A stretch of 64,000 nt of DNA, taken from the NCBI RefSeq assembly GCF_001685015.1, contig NZ_MAYT01000023.1, forward strand, positions 1-64,000. Reading direction: 5' to 3'. A program made the position numbers and the translations under genes. The notes under the pieces were generated by a model that worked only from the letters and a program-made list of their open reading frames with translations, was not told the DNA's origin and ran no database searches. Below, one piece after another: positions 28,992 to 37,580 of this stretch; position 1 is the first letter of the stretch; every line of letters starts with the position of its first letter. This DNA is from Pseudobacillus wudalianchiensis. Its GTDB lineage: Bacteria; Bacillota; Bacilli; Bacillales; Domibacillaceae.

Positions 28992-29450
28992 TTATTGGGC
29001 ATTTTTCTCCATTTCATCTAACACGCGATTTACACGTTTTTCGAGCATTTTCATGCCGCTGCCTCCAGCTTGGAAATGACGAAGATTGCCATCTTTATCA
29101 AATACGTAATAAGCAGGAACATACTGATTCTCAAATGCTTCTGTTAATTTATGCTCGCTGTCTACGAAAATTGGCTGTGTAATTTCATGTTCTGCTGCCA
29201 CTGACTTAATTTCTTCTAAATTAAGGTCATCTTCAGAACGAGGCATATGTACAGCTACGACATTAAGCTTGTCACTGTATTCATCACGGAATTCATTTAC
29301 TTTTGGCATTGCTTCTTTACATAGATGACAGCTGATAGACCAAAAATGGATAAGTGTTGGCTTTTCTCCGACTAGCTCATCCTTCGTTACTTCACCGTTC
29401 AACCAAGCAGTTGCACCTTGTAATTCTGGCATCGGTTCTCTAAGTTTCAT
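28992..29450 (-). CDS. ykuV: cytosolic thiol-disulfide oxidoreductase (YkuV-like)
   Basis: A 152-residue thioredoxin-fold protein without a signal peptide. The active site is FWSISCHLCKEAMP (CxxC, with Ser where thioredoxins have Trp), followed by TlpA/AhpC-like strands and cis-Pro in YVPAYYVF. It matches B. subtilis YkuV, a cytosolic disulfide reductase, and lies after the peroxiredoxin ykuU, which it may recycle (inference). AAGGAGG lies upstream. It is separated from ykuU by a strong hairpin. Confidence 0.9.
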   Translation of the reverse strand: MKLREPMPELQGATAWLNGEVTKDELVGEKPTLIHFWSISCHLCKEAMPKVNEFRDEYSDKLNVVAVHMPRSEDDLNLEEIKSVAAEHEITQPIFVDSEHKLTEAFENQYVPAYYVFDKDGNLRHFQAGGSGMKMLEKRVNRVLDEMEKNAQ

Positions 29451-29470
29451 TTGAATAGCCTCCTTATTTC

Positions 29471-29500
29471 TAAAAAAGGCCTAACAAGTAAGTTAGGCCT
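29471..29500 (-). terminator. terminator between ykuU and ykuV
   Basis: AGGCCTAAC and GTTAGGCCT form a perfect 9-bp stem with a 6-nt loop. On the minus strand T6 follows. It sits in the 90-nt gap between two functionally linked genes, suggesting partial read-through or a second promoter. Confidence 0.8.
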
Positions 29501-29540
29501 CTAGATTTGTTATGCTTAATGAAGTCTTCACAAAGAAAGA

Positions 29541-30083
29541 TTATAGAGTTTTTTGGCCTGGCTTCCAGTTTGCAGGGCAAAGTCCGCCTGTTTGAAGCGC
29601 TTGAAGAACACGAAGTGTTTCATCTACATCACGGCCGATATTGTTGTGGTTTACTACTTGGTATTGAAGCTCGCCTTCTGGATTGATGATGAATAATCCA
29701 CGAAGTGCAACTCCTTCTTCTTCAATCAATACGCCATATTCACGAGCTACAACATGATTTGTGTCAGCAGCTAATGGATATTTAAGATCGCCAAGACCGT
29801 TGTCTTTGCGGTCAGTGTTAATCCATGCTAAGTGAGTGTGAATAGTATCTGTAGAAACGCCGATTACTTCTGCATCAAGATCTTCGAACTCATCATAACG
29901 ATCAGATAAAGCAGTAATTTCTGTTGGACATACGAAAGTAAAGTCCATTGGATAGAAGAATAATACTGTCCACTTGTCGTTTTTCATGTTTTCTTCAAGA
30001 CTTACTTTTCCAAACTCCTTATTAGCCAATACTGCTTCCATTTCAAAACGTGGAGCTTGTTTTCCTACCATGCGTTCTGCCAT
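29541..30083 (-). CDS. ykuU: 2-Cys peroxiredoxin (AhpC/Prx1 type, YkuU-like)
   Basis: A 180-residue peroxidase for H2O2 and organic hydroperoxides. The peroxidatic cysteine is in MDFTFVCPTEI (~Cys52) and the resolving cysteine in GGLCPANWKPG (~Cys169); GLFIINPEG is also typical. The ATG at 30083 follows GGAGGG by 9 nt and is preferred over the ATG at 30113. Expression probably starts at the strong promoter at 30168-30196, which overlaps a PerR-like box. Confidence 0.94.
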   Translation of the reverse strand: MAERMVGKQAPRFEMEAVLANKEFGKVSLEENMKNDKWTVLFFYPMDFTFVCPTEITALSDRYDEFEDLDAEVIGVSTDTIHTHLAWINTDRKDNGLGDLKYPLAADTNHVVAREYGVLIEEEGVALRGLFIINPEGELQYQVVNHNNIGRDVDETLRVLQALQTGGLCPANWKPGQKTL

Positions 30084-30159
30084 CGCTAAAATCCCTCCAA
30101 AATTAAAATTCATTATAAATGAGAAAGTAAATGATTATTCTCAATTACTCCCCTGATCA

Positions 30160-30196
30160 CAATTATTATTATAATAGATACAAGCATTATCGTCAA
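30160..30196 (-). promoter_or_regulatory. ykuU promoter overlapping a PerR-like box
   Basis: On the minus strand TTGACG (30196-30191), a 17-bp spacer and a perfect TATAAT (30173-30168). A 15-mer TTATAATAATAATTG (30174-30160) matches the Per box TTATAATnATTATAA at 12 of 15 positions and covers the -10. The rest of 30084-30440 is AT-rich leader plus the dapL terminator, and no gene is seen. Confidence 0.6.
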
Positions 30197-30395
30197 CAGT
30201 TGTTTATAATAATTTTAAAAAAGAAATTAATACAAACGTTTAGTTGCCCTCACTTAAAAATGCCCTTTACTGTTATTCCCTGCTGTTCTATTTTTAAACG
30301 CTATCATTTATATCCAGTGTAACATGATCTTTCCGGACAACCAAATAATAACTTCTGCAGCTGCTTTGAAAGGAAAGAACTGTTCTGATTTTTCC

Positions 30396-30432
30396 AAAAG
30401 CAAGCAGCAGGTGAAATAAAACCGCTTACTTC
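30396..30432 (-). terminator. probable terminator of dapL
   Basis: On the minus strand AAGTAAGCGG and CTGCTTGCTT pair over 10 bp, including two G-T pairs, followed by a short T4. It begins just after the dapL stop. Confidence 0.5.
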
Positions 30433-30439
30433 CAGCCAG

Positions 30440-31570
30440 TTAAGAAAGTGTATGAAAATACCTCGTCAGCGCTTCAATGCCGACTGTAATCGCTTCTTCA
30501 TTTGGATTTAGCTTAGCATGATGAAGACCATAATCAGAACCTACCCCAAGCCAAAACATTAACCCAGGGATTTCTTTTAGCATATAGCCAAAGTCTTCTC
30601 CCGTCATCGCTTCTTTGCAAATAACGAGCTGAATGTCTTCTTGATGCTCCATAAAAGATATAAAACGTTCTGAAACAGCAGGATCGTTATTTACTTGATA
30701 GTAATTACAGCCATAATCAATGGCAGCCGTGCATTCAAAGCCGACTTCAATCCCTTTTACAAGCGCTTCAATACGCTTTTTCACTTTTAACATAGATTCT
30801 GCAGATAACGTCCGAATCGTTCCTTCAAGGCGAGCGGTTTCAGCGATAATATTTTGAACCGTCCCTCCTGTTAGCTTGCCAATCGTGACAACTGCACTAT
30901 CCAGCGGATTCGTATTTCGAGATACAACCGTTTGCAGCTGAGTAATTAAATGAGCAGCCACAACGACCATATCCTTTGTCTCGTGAGGAAAAGCCGCATG
31001 GCCTCCTTTTCCTGTTAAGTCAATAAATAATTCGGAGGTGTTAGCAAACAACATGCCTTCTTTTGTGGCAATCGTTCCTGCTGGATATTCAGGAGCAATA
31101 TGCAGTGCGTATATTTCATCCGGCAACCACTCACTCATCTCTTTACTCTCTATCATCGGTTGTGCTCCGCCAGGCCCTTCTTCAGCCGGCTGAAAAATAA
31201 AAAGCAAATCGGGATCAATTTCATGATGGACAAAATGAGTCAGCACCCCTAAAGCGATGCTCATATGGACATCGTGACCACAGGCATGCATGAAGCCTGG
31301 ATGGGAGGATTGAAAATCGAGGCCTGTCTGTTCCTCAATCGGCAGTCCGTCCATATCAGCACGATAGCCGATCGTACGCTGCCCTGTTTTGCCTTTTATT
31401 TTGACTAGAATGCCTGTTCTCCACGTTTTGACTTCCAATCGTTCCTGAGGAAGAGAACGCAAATATTCCAAAATATAGCTTTGTGTCTTATACTCTTTAA
31501 ATCCAAGCTCAGGAATTTGATGAAGGTCTCTTCGGATACTTATAAACGGACTGTATTCCACTTTTCCCAC
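30440..31570 (-). CDS. dapL: N-acetyldiaminopimelate deacetylase
   Basis: A 376-residue M20-family amidohydrolase with metal-binding motifs [14 protein letters not shown] and [12 protein letters not shown], and a dimerisation domain in the middle. It releases acetate from N-acetyl-LL-diaminopimelate, the last step of the acetyl branch of DAP/lysine synthesis. It equals B. subtilis YkuR. It probably starts at the GTG at 31570. It lies downstream of dapH, separated by a perfect palindrome. PatA (41236-42393) catalyses the step between the two. Confidence 0.92.
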   Translation of the reverse strand: MGKVEYSPFISIRRDLHQIPELGFKEYKTQSYILEYLRSLPQERLEVKTWRTGILVKIKGKTGQRTIGYRADMDGLPIEEQTGLDFQSSHPGFMHACGHDVHMSIALGVLTHFVHHEIDPDLLFIFQPAEEGPGGAQPMIESKEMSEWLPDEIYALHIAPEYPAGTIATKEGMLFANTSELFIDLTGKGGHAAFPHETKDMVVVAAHLITQLQTVVSRNTNPLDSAVVTIGKLTGGTVQNIIAETARLEGTIRTLSAESMLKVKKRIEALVKGIEVGFECTAAIDYGCNYYQVNNDPAVSERFISFMEHQEDIQLVICKEAMTGEDFGYMLKEIPGLMFWLGVGSDYGLHHAKLNPNEEAITVGIEALTRYFHTLS

Positions 31571-31584
31571 TCACTTTCTTTAAT

Positions 31585-31616
31585 AAAGAAGCACGGGCTG
31601 CAGCCCGTGCTTCTTT
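31585..31616 (-). terminator. palindrome between dapH and dapL
   Basis: A perfect 32-bp palindrome, AAAGAAGCACGGGCTG and its complement, followed by a T-rich stretch on the minus strand. It is a plausible intrinsic terminator inside the dapH-dapL operon. Confidence 0.75.
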
Positions 31617-31636
31617 CGGTTTCTCTTCCATGCTGC

Positions 31637-32347
31637 TTACAGCTTGCGTAATTCCTGCATGATTTCTGTTTTTGACTTTGTCTTATCGTCAATTTGCTTA
31701 ATCACTCTTGCTGGTGCCCCTACTGCTACTGAAAACGGCGGAATATCCTCTGTGACGATTGCACCTGCTGCCACGACAGATCCTTGTCCGATTCTTACCC
31801 CTTCTAATACGACAGCATTTGCACCGATTAACACATCATCTTCAAGAACAACCGGTTGTGCAGAAGGCGGCTCAATTACTCCCGCTAATACTGCGCCAGC
31901 GCCAACGTGGCAGTTTTTCCCTACTGTTGCGCGTCCTCCGAGCACAGCGTTCATATCAATCATCGTTCCTTCACCAATAACAGAACCAATGTTAATCGAA
32001 GCCCCCATCATGATGACAGCATTATCACCAATTTCTACTTGGTCACGAATAATCGCACCTGGCTCAATACGTGCCTTAATTCCTTTTAAATCAAGCAAAG
32101 GAATCGCTGAATTGCGACGATCGTTCTCTACAACATACTCTTCAATTTTGCCTTCGTTTTGTTTGATCGCTTCAGAAATTTCTGACCACTCGCCAAAGAC
32201 AACACCTGAACGGCCTTCAATAAATGTTTTAGCAGAAGCGCCAAAATCAATTCCTTCAAGTTCACCTTTTACGTATACTTTAACTGGTGTTGATTTCGTG
32301 CTATTGCTAATAAAAGAAATAATTTCATGTGCATCCATCATTTTCAT
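31637..32347 (-). CDS. dapH: tetrahydrodipicolinate N-acetyltransferase
   Basis: A 236-residue left-handed beta-helix acetyltransferase. The N-terminal domain ([13 protein letters not shown]...) is followed by hexapeptide repeats ([20 protein letters not shown]) from residue ~90. It acetylates tetrahydrodipicolinate using acetyl-CoA for DAP and lysine synthesis; equals YkuQ. The ATG at 32347 follows GGGAGG by ~9 nt. A TTGTGA/TAAATT promoter-like pair lies upstream. Confidence 0.95.
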   Translation of the reverse strand: MKMMDAHEIISFISNSTKSTPVKVYVKGELEGIDFGASAKTFIEGRSGVVFGEWSEISEAIKQNEGKIEEYVVENDRRNSAIPLLDLKGIKARIEPGAIIRDQVEIGDNAVIMMGASINIGSVIGEGTMIDMNAVLGGRATVGKNCHVGAGAVLAGVIEPPSAQPVVLEDDVLIGANAVVLEGVRIGQGSVVAAGAIVTEDIPPFSVAVGAPARVIKQIDDKTKSKTEIMQELRKL

Positions 32348-32457
32348 GCTATGTATTCCTCCCACTCTTCATCTATACTGCGAAAAGCTAAAAATTTTAC
32401 TTCGCATTTCTTCTTAATTTATCAGAGTAAAGAACATTTCACAAGAATATTTTATCT

Positions 32458-33324
32458 TTACTTGCACTCTTCCACTACTTCAAGAAATGCCTGAACCTGC
32501 CTTAATTCAAAGGCAGAATCATATCCAAGGAGCCATGTATCCCGGCGAAGAGGACGCTGTTCCTCATCAAGCAAAGGCAGCTTATATACATCTCCCTCTA
32601 CTTCATCCAGCGTGATGGCCGGCAAAATGGCATACCCAATTCCATTAAAAGCCATTTGTTTACACGTTTCTATTTGGTCAACAATAATAGACTGTTTAGG
32701 TGCCATTTGAAATTGCCGGTGCCACCATTCCTGTATTTCTTGAAAATAAGTGGAATCGCTCTTAAATTGAATAAATGGCTTGTCGGTTGTCAGGATTTCT
32801 TCAACATTCCGGATTTCTCTGTCTACTAAATAGAGACTATCTTCAAAAAGATGAATTTTCCGTCCTTTCCACTCTGGCATTCCGCGGATAATGCCAATAT
32901 GCACTTCCCCCTCATAAAGTGCTTTAGAAATTTCACTGCTCCACCCCGTCATTAAGGATATTTTGGCGTAAGGATACTTTTTCACGAAGCGCTTTAATAC
33001 TTTTGGCAGCCACTTTTGCCCGACAATGGAGGCACAGGCGATCTTTAATGTACCGTATACCTCTGATTCAAGAGCTTGAATATTTTCCTGTACCTTTTCT
33101 CTTTTTTCGACGACCTCTGCAGCAAACTGCACGATCATTTCTCCCGGCGGCGTTAAAGATAACCCTTTTGTCGACCTATTGAAAATCTTTGTGCCCCATT
33201 CTTTTTCAATTGTTTGTAGCCGCTGTGACAGTGCCGGCTGTGAAACGAACAGACGCTGAGCTGCTTTTCTCATATTCATTTCTTCCGCTAAAACCTTTAA
33301 TAGTTGAAATTCCGAAAATATCAT
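32458..33324 (-). CDS. ccpC: LysR-type regulator CcpC
   Basis: A 288-residue LysR regulator with an N-terminal winged HTH (MRKAAQRLFVSQPALSQRLQ, recognition helix) and C-terminal effector-binding domain with the highly family-specific stretch VDQIETCKQMAFNGIGYAIL. In B. subtilis CcpC represses citB and citZ and responds to citrate. The ATG at 33324 follows GGAGGG by 7 nt. It starts only 28 nt after the MFS exporter gene, so it may be in its transcript; B. subtilis has flavodoxin genes (ykuNOP) nearby instead. Confidence 0.9.
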   Translation of the reverse strand: MIFSEFQLLKVLAEEMNMRKAAQRLFVSQPALSQRLQTIEKEWGTKIFNRSTKGLSLTPPGEMIVQFAAEVVEKREKVQENIQALESEVYGTLKIACASIVGQKWLPKVLKRFVKKYPYAKISLMTGWSSEISKALYEGEVHIGIIRGMPEWKGRKIHLFEDSLYLVDREIRNVEEILTTDKPFIQFKSDSTYFQEIQEWWHRQFQMAPKQSIIVDQIETCKQMAFNGIGYAILPAITLDEVEGDVYKLPLLDEEQRPLRRDTWLLGYDSAFELRQVQAFLEVVEECK

Positions 33325-33351
33325 ACCGCTTCCCTCCAAACTACGAGTGAA

Positions 33352-34842
33352 TCACTCACCCTTTTTTAACAGTAATAGGAAGAGAAAAGAAAACACAGCG
33401 AAAATAAGCACCACTACATAAACGGAATGCAGTGAACTCGATAAGCCTTCCTGTAAAATATGAAACATCTCATCCGAAAGCTTGCTGCCTTCCCCGCCAA
33501 GCAGCTTATTAATCGAATCAATGGACAAAGACTGGATTTCTTCATTAGGCTGCCTGTCCAAGAAAGCCTGCAGCCGGCCATTTAAAACACCGCCAAGCAA
33601 AGCAGCCCCTACTGTGTTTCCTAAGTTTCTCATAAACATATTAGCCGCAGTCGCCGCCCCCCGCTGATTCCATTCTACCGAGTTTTGAATTGAAACGATG
33701 AAAGCAGTCGAAGTAAGACCCATACCGACACCGACGAAAAAGGAAGAAATAGCCGCCCACCAGGGTCCACTTTCCGCATTCATCAACACGAACAACGCAC
33801 TGCCAAGAATCAGAGATATGCCGCCAATTATTGTCGTTTTGCGATAACCGATAGACAAAAGCATTTTCCCTGAAAGCGTTGAAGCAATAGGCCATCCGAT
33901 TGACATAGCGGTTAGTGTAAATCCAGCAATCGTCGCATTCTCTTCCATTACGCCTTGTACATAAGTCGGTAAAAAACTCGAAATCCCGATCAGCATAACA
34001 CCCGTTGTAAAAGACACGATATTAGCGATCAAGATAGAACGAACTTTCCAAAGATCAAAAGGCATCATAGGAGATGCAGTTCGCTTTTCTATCCAAATAA
34101 AAGAAATAAAAGCGATAGCTGTTGCAGCAAACAAAAGGGCGCTCTTCCCAGATAACCAAGGAAATTTTACTCCGCCCTCCACTAATAAAAACATGAGGCA
34201 AGAAATAGAAATTAAAAATACGAAAGTACCAGCATAGTCGATTTCCGGTTTTTTCTTTTCAATATTTTCATGTAAAAATAATAGTAAACCGGCAATAGCT
34301 AATAGACCTAGCGGTAAATTAATCCAAAACACAAAACGCCAACTGACGAATTCTACAAGCAATCCACCAAGAGCAGGACCCGTCACTGCTGAGATTCCCC
34401 AAACACTTGAAAGATATCCCTGTACTTTCGCCCGCTCTTCTGTCGTATAAATATCGCCTACAATCGTGCTGGCAATCGGCATTACAGCCCCTGCACCAAG
34501 ACCTTGAATCAGACGGAAGAAAATGAGCTGTTCCATAGAAGTGGCCAGCCCGCACAAAAAGGAACCGATAAGAAAAATTAAAATGCCGATAATCAGCACA
34601 GGCTTGCGCCCAAAAATATCAGATAGCTTTCCGTAGATTAATACAGTGGCTGCATTCATTAATAAATATGAAGAAAATACCCAGCTATAAAGAGAAAAGC
34701 CGCCCAAATCTGCTACGATAGCAGGCATCGCCGTAGAAACGATCGTTGCTTCAATCGCCCCTATAAACATGGCCAGAATAACAGCGGCTAACACAAATGG
34801 GCGCTTCGTCACTTTCCTTTCCTTGTGAAGTGCATCGTTCAA
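33352..34842 (-). CDS. MFS drug/proton antiporter, DHA2 (14-TM) family
   Basis: A 496-residue membrane protein with about 14 hydrophobic helices and DHA2 motifs: IEATIVSTAMPAI in TM1 (motif D1), GKLSDIFGRKP (motif A) and GLGAGAVMPIASTIVGD; motif C-like GPALGG follows. Likely exports lipophilic toxic compounds; the substrate is unknown. It starts at the TTG at 34842, with GGAGG 9 nt upstream. It is probably the first gene of a unit with ccpC. Confidence 0.88.
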   Translation of the reverse strand: MNDALHKERKVTKRPFVLAAVILAMFIGAIEATIVSTAMPAIVADLGGFSLYSWVFSSYLLMNAATVLIYGKLSDIFGRKPVLIIGILIFLIGSFLCGLATSMEQLIFFRLIQGLGAGAVMPIASTIVGDIYTTEERAKVQGYLSSVWGISAVTGPALGGLLVEFVSWRFVFWINLPLGLLAIAGLLLFLHENIEKKKPEIDYAGTFVFLISISCLMFLLVEGGVKFPWLSGKSALLFAATAIAFISFIWIEKRTASPMMPFDLWKVRSILIANIVSFTTGVMLIGISSFLPTYVQGVMEENATIAGFTLTAMSIGWPIASTLSGKMLLSIGYRKTTIIGGISLILGSALFVLMNAESGPWWAAISSFFVGVGMGLTSTAFIVSIQNSVEWNQRGAATAANMFMRNLGNTVGAALLGGVLNGRLQAFLDRQPNEEIQSLSIDSINKLLGGEGSKLSDEMFHILQEGLSSSLHSVYVVVLIFAVFSFLFLLLLKKGE

Positions 34843-34866
34843 CTTCTATTTCCTCCCTGCAGACTA

Positions 34867-34945
34867 CAAAAAAACCGGTCCATCATTAAAAGAAGCTCTC
34901 ATCTTTCCCATGCTTCTCTTAATGAAGGGAATCCGGCCAAAAGTA
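34867..34945 (-). terminator. large terminator hairpin of darB
   Basis: On the minus strand CCGG...CATTAAGAGAAGC pairs with GCTTCTTTTAATG...CCGG around a ~15-nt loop, followed by T8. Confidence 0.8.
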
Positions 34946-34956
34946 AAAATTGTAGT

Positions 34957-35397
34957 TTATTTAAGCTGATCTACGTGATAGTTCAAATGTTTAAGAATGA
35001 CTCTTCTCGTCAATATACCTTGAAATACACCTTCTTCATCTGTTACACACAAAAAAGGATGATTGATTAACAATCCGAGCGCTTTTCGAAAATGGTCATG
35101 GATCGTAAGCCATGGCTTATCAGTCGCCATCACTTCTTCCACTTTCATATGCTCTAGCTTTTCAAACTCAATTCTCTCTAATCCAAGAATCGCTTCCGTA
35201 ATCATCGGTGAGCTAATTAATCCTTGAAGCCTGTATTTGGCATCTAATACTGGAATAGCTGTATATCCGCTCTTCGTTAAAATTAACAAAGCATGCTCTA
35301 AATTATTCCCTGGCTGCACGTGGGCAACTTTCTCGGCAGGAATAATATAATCCATAATATTCGTATGAAGGACATCTTTACTCTCGAAAGAAATCAT
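34957..35397 (-). CDS. darB: c-di-AMP-binding CBS-domain protein DarB/CbpB
   Basis: A 146-residue protein made of two CBS domains (residues ~12-70 and ~85-145), starting MISFESKDVLHTNIMDYIIP. Size and sequence match B. subtilis DarB (YkuL) and Listeria CbpB. Without c-di-AMP, DarB activates the (p)ppGpp synthetase Rel and pyruvate carboxylase; c-di-AMP blocks this (family knowledge). The pycA gene is at the start of this window. It is a single gene with its own terminator. Confidence 0.92.
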   Translation of the reverse strand: MISFESKDVLHTNIMDYIIPAEKVAHVQPGNNLEHALLILTKSGYTAIPVLDAKYRLQGLISSPMITEAILGLERIEFEKLEHMKVEEVMATDKPWLTIHDHFRKALGLLINHPFLCVTDEEGVFQGILTRRVILKHLNYHVDQLK

Positions 35398-35524
35398 CTG
35401 ACTACTACCCCTTTACACTTTTCTGAGCGCTTTCTTCTTGTGGTTAGGCATCTCGCACTCCCCATTGTCTAAGGTACTTTCTTTGATTATAGCAAATCTT
35501 CCCCATACATTTCCATGACTCCCC

Positions 35525-35558
35525 AAAAGCCCCGCTTACGCTTCGTTGTAAGCAGGGC
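35525..35558 (-). terminator. terminator of ykuJ
   Basis: AGCCC(C)GCTTAC pairs with GTAAGC(A)GGGCT around an 8-nt loop. On the minus strand a short T4 follows. Confidence 0.7.
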
Positions 35559-35571
35559 TAGAATATCATTA

Positions 35572-35823
35572 TTACTGCTGTTTTTCTTCTTGAAGAAGTT
35601 CGAAGATTTCAATGGCAGTCATATCGATGTCATCGAAAGGATACTTATTGCCCTTTCCATCTTTATCGTATACTTCCAACTCAAATGTATCTTTTCCTGG
35701 AAAGAACTTAACCTGGCACAGCGTCTTGCCGTTTACTTCAAACAAGCGTTGCTGAACCTCTCCGTTTTCTCCGCCTTCTTGTAATGATTTCAATCGCTGA
35801 ATAATGCCTGCTAATTGTGACAT
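35572..35823 (-). CDS. ykuJ: YkuJ family protein
   Basis: An 83-residue soluble protein (MSQLAGIIQRLKSLQEGGEN...; FELEVYDKDGKGNKYPFDDI), a recognisable YkuJ (DUF1797). An open frame runs 57 codons further upstream, but AAGGAG before the ATG at 35823 and family length fix the start. Function unknown. It is divergent from a glutaredoxin gene. Confidence 0.9.
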   Translation of the reverse strand: MSQLAGIIQRLKSLQEGGENGEVQQRLFEVNGKTLCQVKFFPGKDTFELEVYDKDGKGNKYPFDDIDMTAIEIFELLQEEKQQ

Positions 35824-35993
35824 AAAATGATTGGCTCCTTTCACCTTGCTAATTCGATATTTATTTTGGTTTTGACTGTCCCGTATCTGTTTGTTATAAA
35901 ATAAATAGGCAAAAGAAATATACCATACATCTATTTTATATCCAACTATTTTATTTTTTATATTATATTCAAGAAGAACAAAGGAGAAACCCA

Positions 35994-36311
35994 ATGATGC
36001 CTGTTATTTTATATACCCAGCCTGAATGCCCCCCATGCCAAATCGTTAAACTATTTTTAAATGACCGCGGTGTTCGCTATGAAGAGAAAAATATTGCAGA
36101 GGACGAATCCGCAAAGCAAGAATGGAGAAATAAATGGAATGCTTCTTCTACTCCAACAGTAGTCGTTCAAGATGAAGCGGTGAGAGGCTTCGATCTTGAA
36201 GCTTTAATGAATTATTACAAAAAAATGGAATGTAGAACCGAAAGGATGGGCCATAAGATCTTTCTCTTCCATCCTTTTTTCTTGCCGTTACACAGCTGGC
36301 AGATAAGGTAA
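35994..36311 (+). CDS. glutaredoxin family protein with unusual C-terminal extension
   Basis: A 105-residue frame. Residues 1-77 form a glutaredoxin/NrdH-like thioredoxin fold: ILYTQPECPPCQIVK (CxxC), ASSTPTVVV (cis-Pro) and VRGFDLEAL. Residues 78-105 (from MECRTERM) are unlike any glutaredoxin and are encoded by what looks like the gene's own terminator hairpin. A run of seven A lies just before; one more A would give a stop after ...YYKKNGM. So the true protein may be ~82 residues and this a frameshift or sequencing error. AAAGGAG lies 8 nt before the first ATG. Confidence 0.75.
   Translation: MMPVILYTQPECPPCQIVKLFLNDRGVRYEEKNIAEDESAKQEWRNKWNASSTPTVVVQDEAVRGFDLEALMNYYKKMECRTERMGHKIFLFHPFFLPLHSWQIR
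36240..36278 (+). terminator. terminator embedded in the 3' end of the glutaredoxin frame
   Basis: AAAGGATGG and CCATCCTTT pair around a ~19-nt loop and are followed by T6; the open frame reads straight through it. Confidence 0.7.
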
Positions 36312-36448
36312 GGACAAAAGGTGAAATCAGGAAAACGCACTTTAAAGCAGGAACGATTAACCTGATGAGCCAATACAAAACAATTTATAAATATCTCTGT
36401 TTCCATTACTATTGATAATGTCCAACCCTATTTGAAAGAGTGAAAAAT

Positions 36449-37324
36449 ATGAAAGAAAAACTTTCTCGCCGGTCGTTTTTAAAACAATCCCTCACGTTCT
36501 TGCTTTCTCTTCTCGGACTGGCAGGAGGAGGGTATTCTTATGCGAGGTTCATTGAGCCAAAGCGCCTGCAAATCAATGAAGTGGCCGTTACGCATGAATT
36601 AATTCCACGCGCTTTTCATAATAAACGAATCGTTCAATTTAGTGATACTCATTTAGGTTTTCAATATACAGTAAAACAATTAAATGAACATGTGGAAAAG
36701 ATCCATTCGCTTCGTCCAGATTTCATCTTCTTCACCGGTGACTTGCTGGATAGACCAGACACATATAGTCCAGCAGAAACAAAGACGGTTACCTCTATTC
36801 TCCAAAAATTGCAAGCTCCTTTAGGGAAATTCGCTGTTTATGGCAATCACGACCACGGCGGTTACGGAACAGACCTTTATAAATTTATTATGCAGGAATC
36901 TGGATTTCAACTTTTAAAAAACAAATCAGTTGAATTAAGACATTTGAACGAATCTATTTATTTGCTCGGTATTGATGATGCCTCACTCGGACAGCCTAGT
37001 TTCAGCCAGACTAAAAAGAAAGTAAAAGAAGGGCATTACCTTATCCTGCTTTCCCATGCACCTGATCTAGCAAAAGAGGCCGCAAATGCCGGTATTCATT
37101 TACAATTAAGCGGGCATTCCCATGGCGGCCAAATCCAACTCCCCTGGTATGGAGCCCTGTACACGCCACCCTATGCCGAAATCTATAAAGAGGGACAATA
37201 TATAGTAGATGGAGAAACAAGATTAGCTCTTTATGTGAATCGCGGACTTGGCACAACAAGGCTGCCTTTTCGCTTTTTGTCCATTCCTGAAATCACGGTT
37301 TTTACGTTAAAATCTCCAAGCTAA
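36449..37324 (+). CDS. ykuE: Tat-exported metallophosphoesterase YkuE
   Basis: A 291-residue calcineurin-like phosphoesterase. The N-terminus has a twin-arginine signal, LSRRSFLKQSLTFLLSLLGL, consistent with Tat export; B. subtilis YkuE is a TatAyCy substrate found in the cell wall. Metal motifs: FSDTHLG, FTGDLLDR, YGNHDHGG, LSHAPD and LSGHSHGGQ. Length typical. The ATG at 36449 follows AAAGAG by 8 nt. Confidence 0.93.
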   Translation: MKEKLSRRSFLKQSLTFLLSLLGLAGGGYSYARFIEPKRLQINEVAVTHELIPRAFHNKRIVQFSDTHLGFQYTVKQLNEHVEKIHSLRPDFIFFTGDLLDRPDTYSPAETKTVTSILQKLQAPLGKFAVYGNHDHGGYGTDLYKFIMQESGFQLLKNKSVELRHLNESIYLLGIDDASLGQPSFSQTKKKVKEGHYLILLSHAPDLAKEAANAGIHLQLSGHSHGGQIQLPWYGALYTPPYAEIYKEGQYIVDGETRLALYVNRGLGTTRLPFRFLSIPEITVFTLKSPS

Positions 37325-37364
37325 GGAGAAAAGCGGCTTGAATAGATTCACCTGCCTTTTTAGA

Positions 37365-37390
37365 AAGGCTGTCTCAGCAGCCTTCTTTTT
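37365..37390 (+). terminator. terminator of ykuE
   Basis: AAGGCTG and CAGCCTT stem with a 6-nt loop, followed by CTTTTT. Confidence 0.75.
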
Positions 37391-37580
37391 CGTTAGGTTT
37401 GTTACATTTGATTGTTGATTTTTGTTGCAGTCAGATACTTTTCACTCTAATTCCCTTATTAAACACCCATTCATCATTTAACAAAGCATTTAGTTAAAAA
37501 ATTAAAATAATTCAGATACTTTTCAATCAACTAAAAAAAGGTTATAATGGGTTAAAATTAGTCTGAAAGGAGTCCTTTAA

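Noticed and set aside
30115-30150. Possible Fur box (TGAGAATAATCATTTAC) upstream of ykuU
   Set aside because: Only about 11 of 15 positions fit and the region is AT-rich; it lies downstream of the promoter. PerR is the better candidate.
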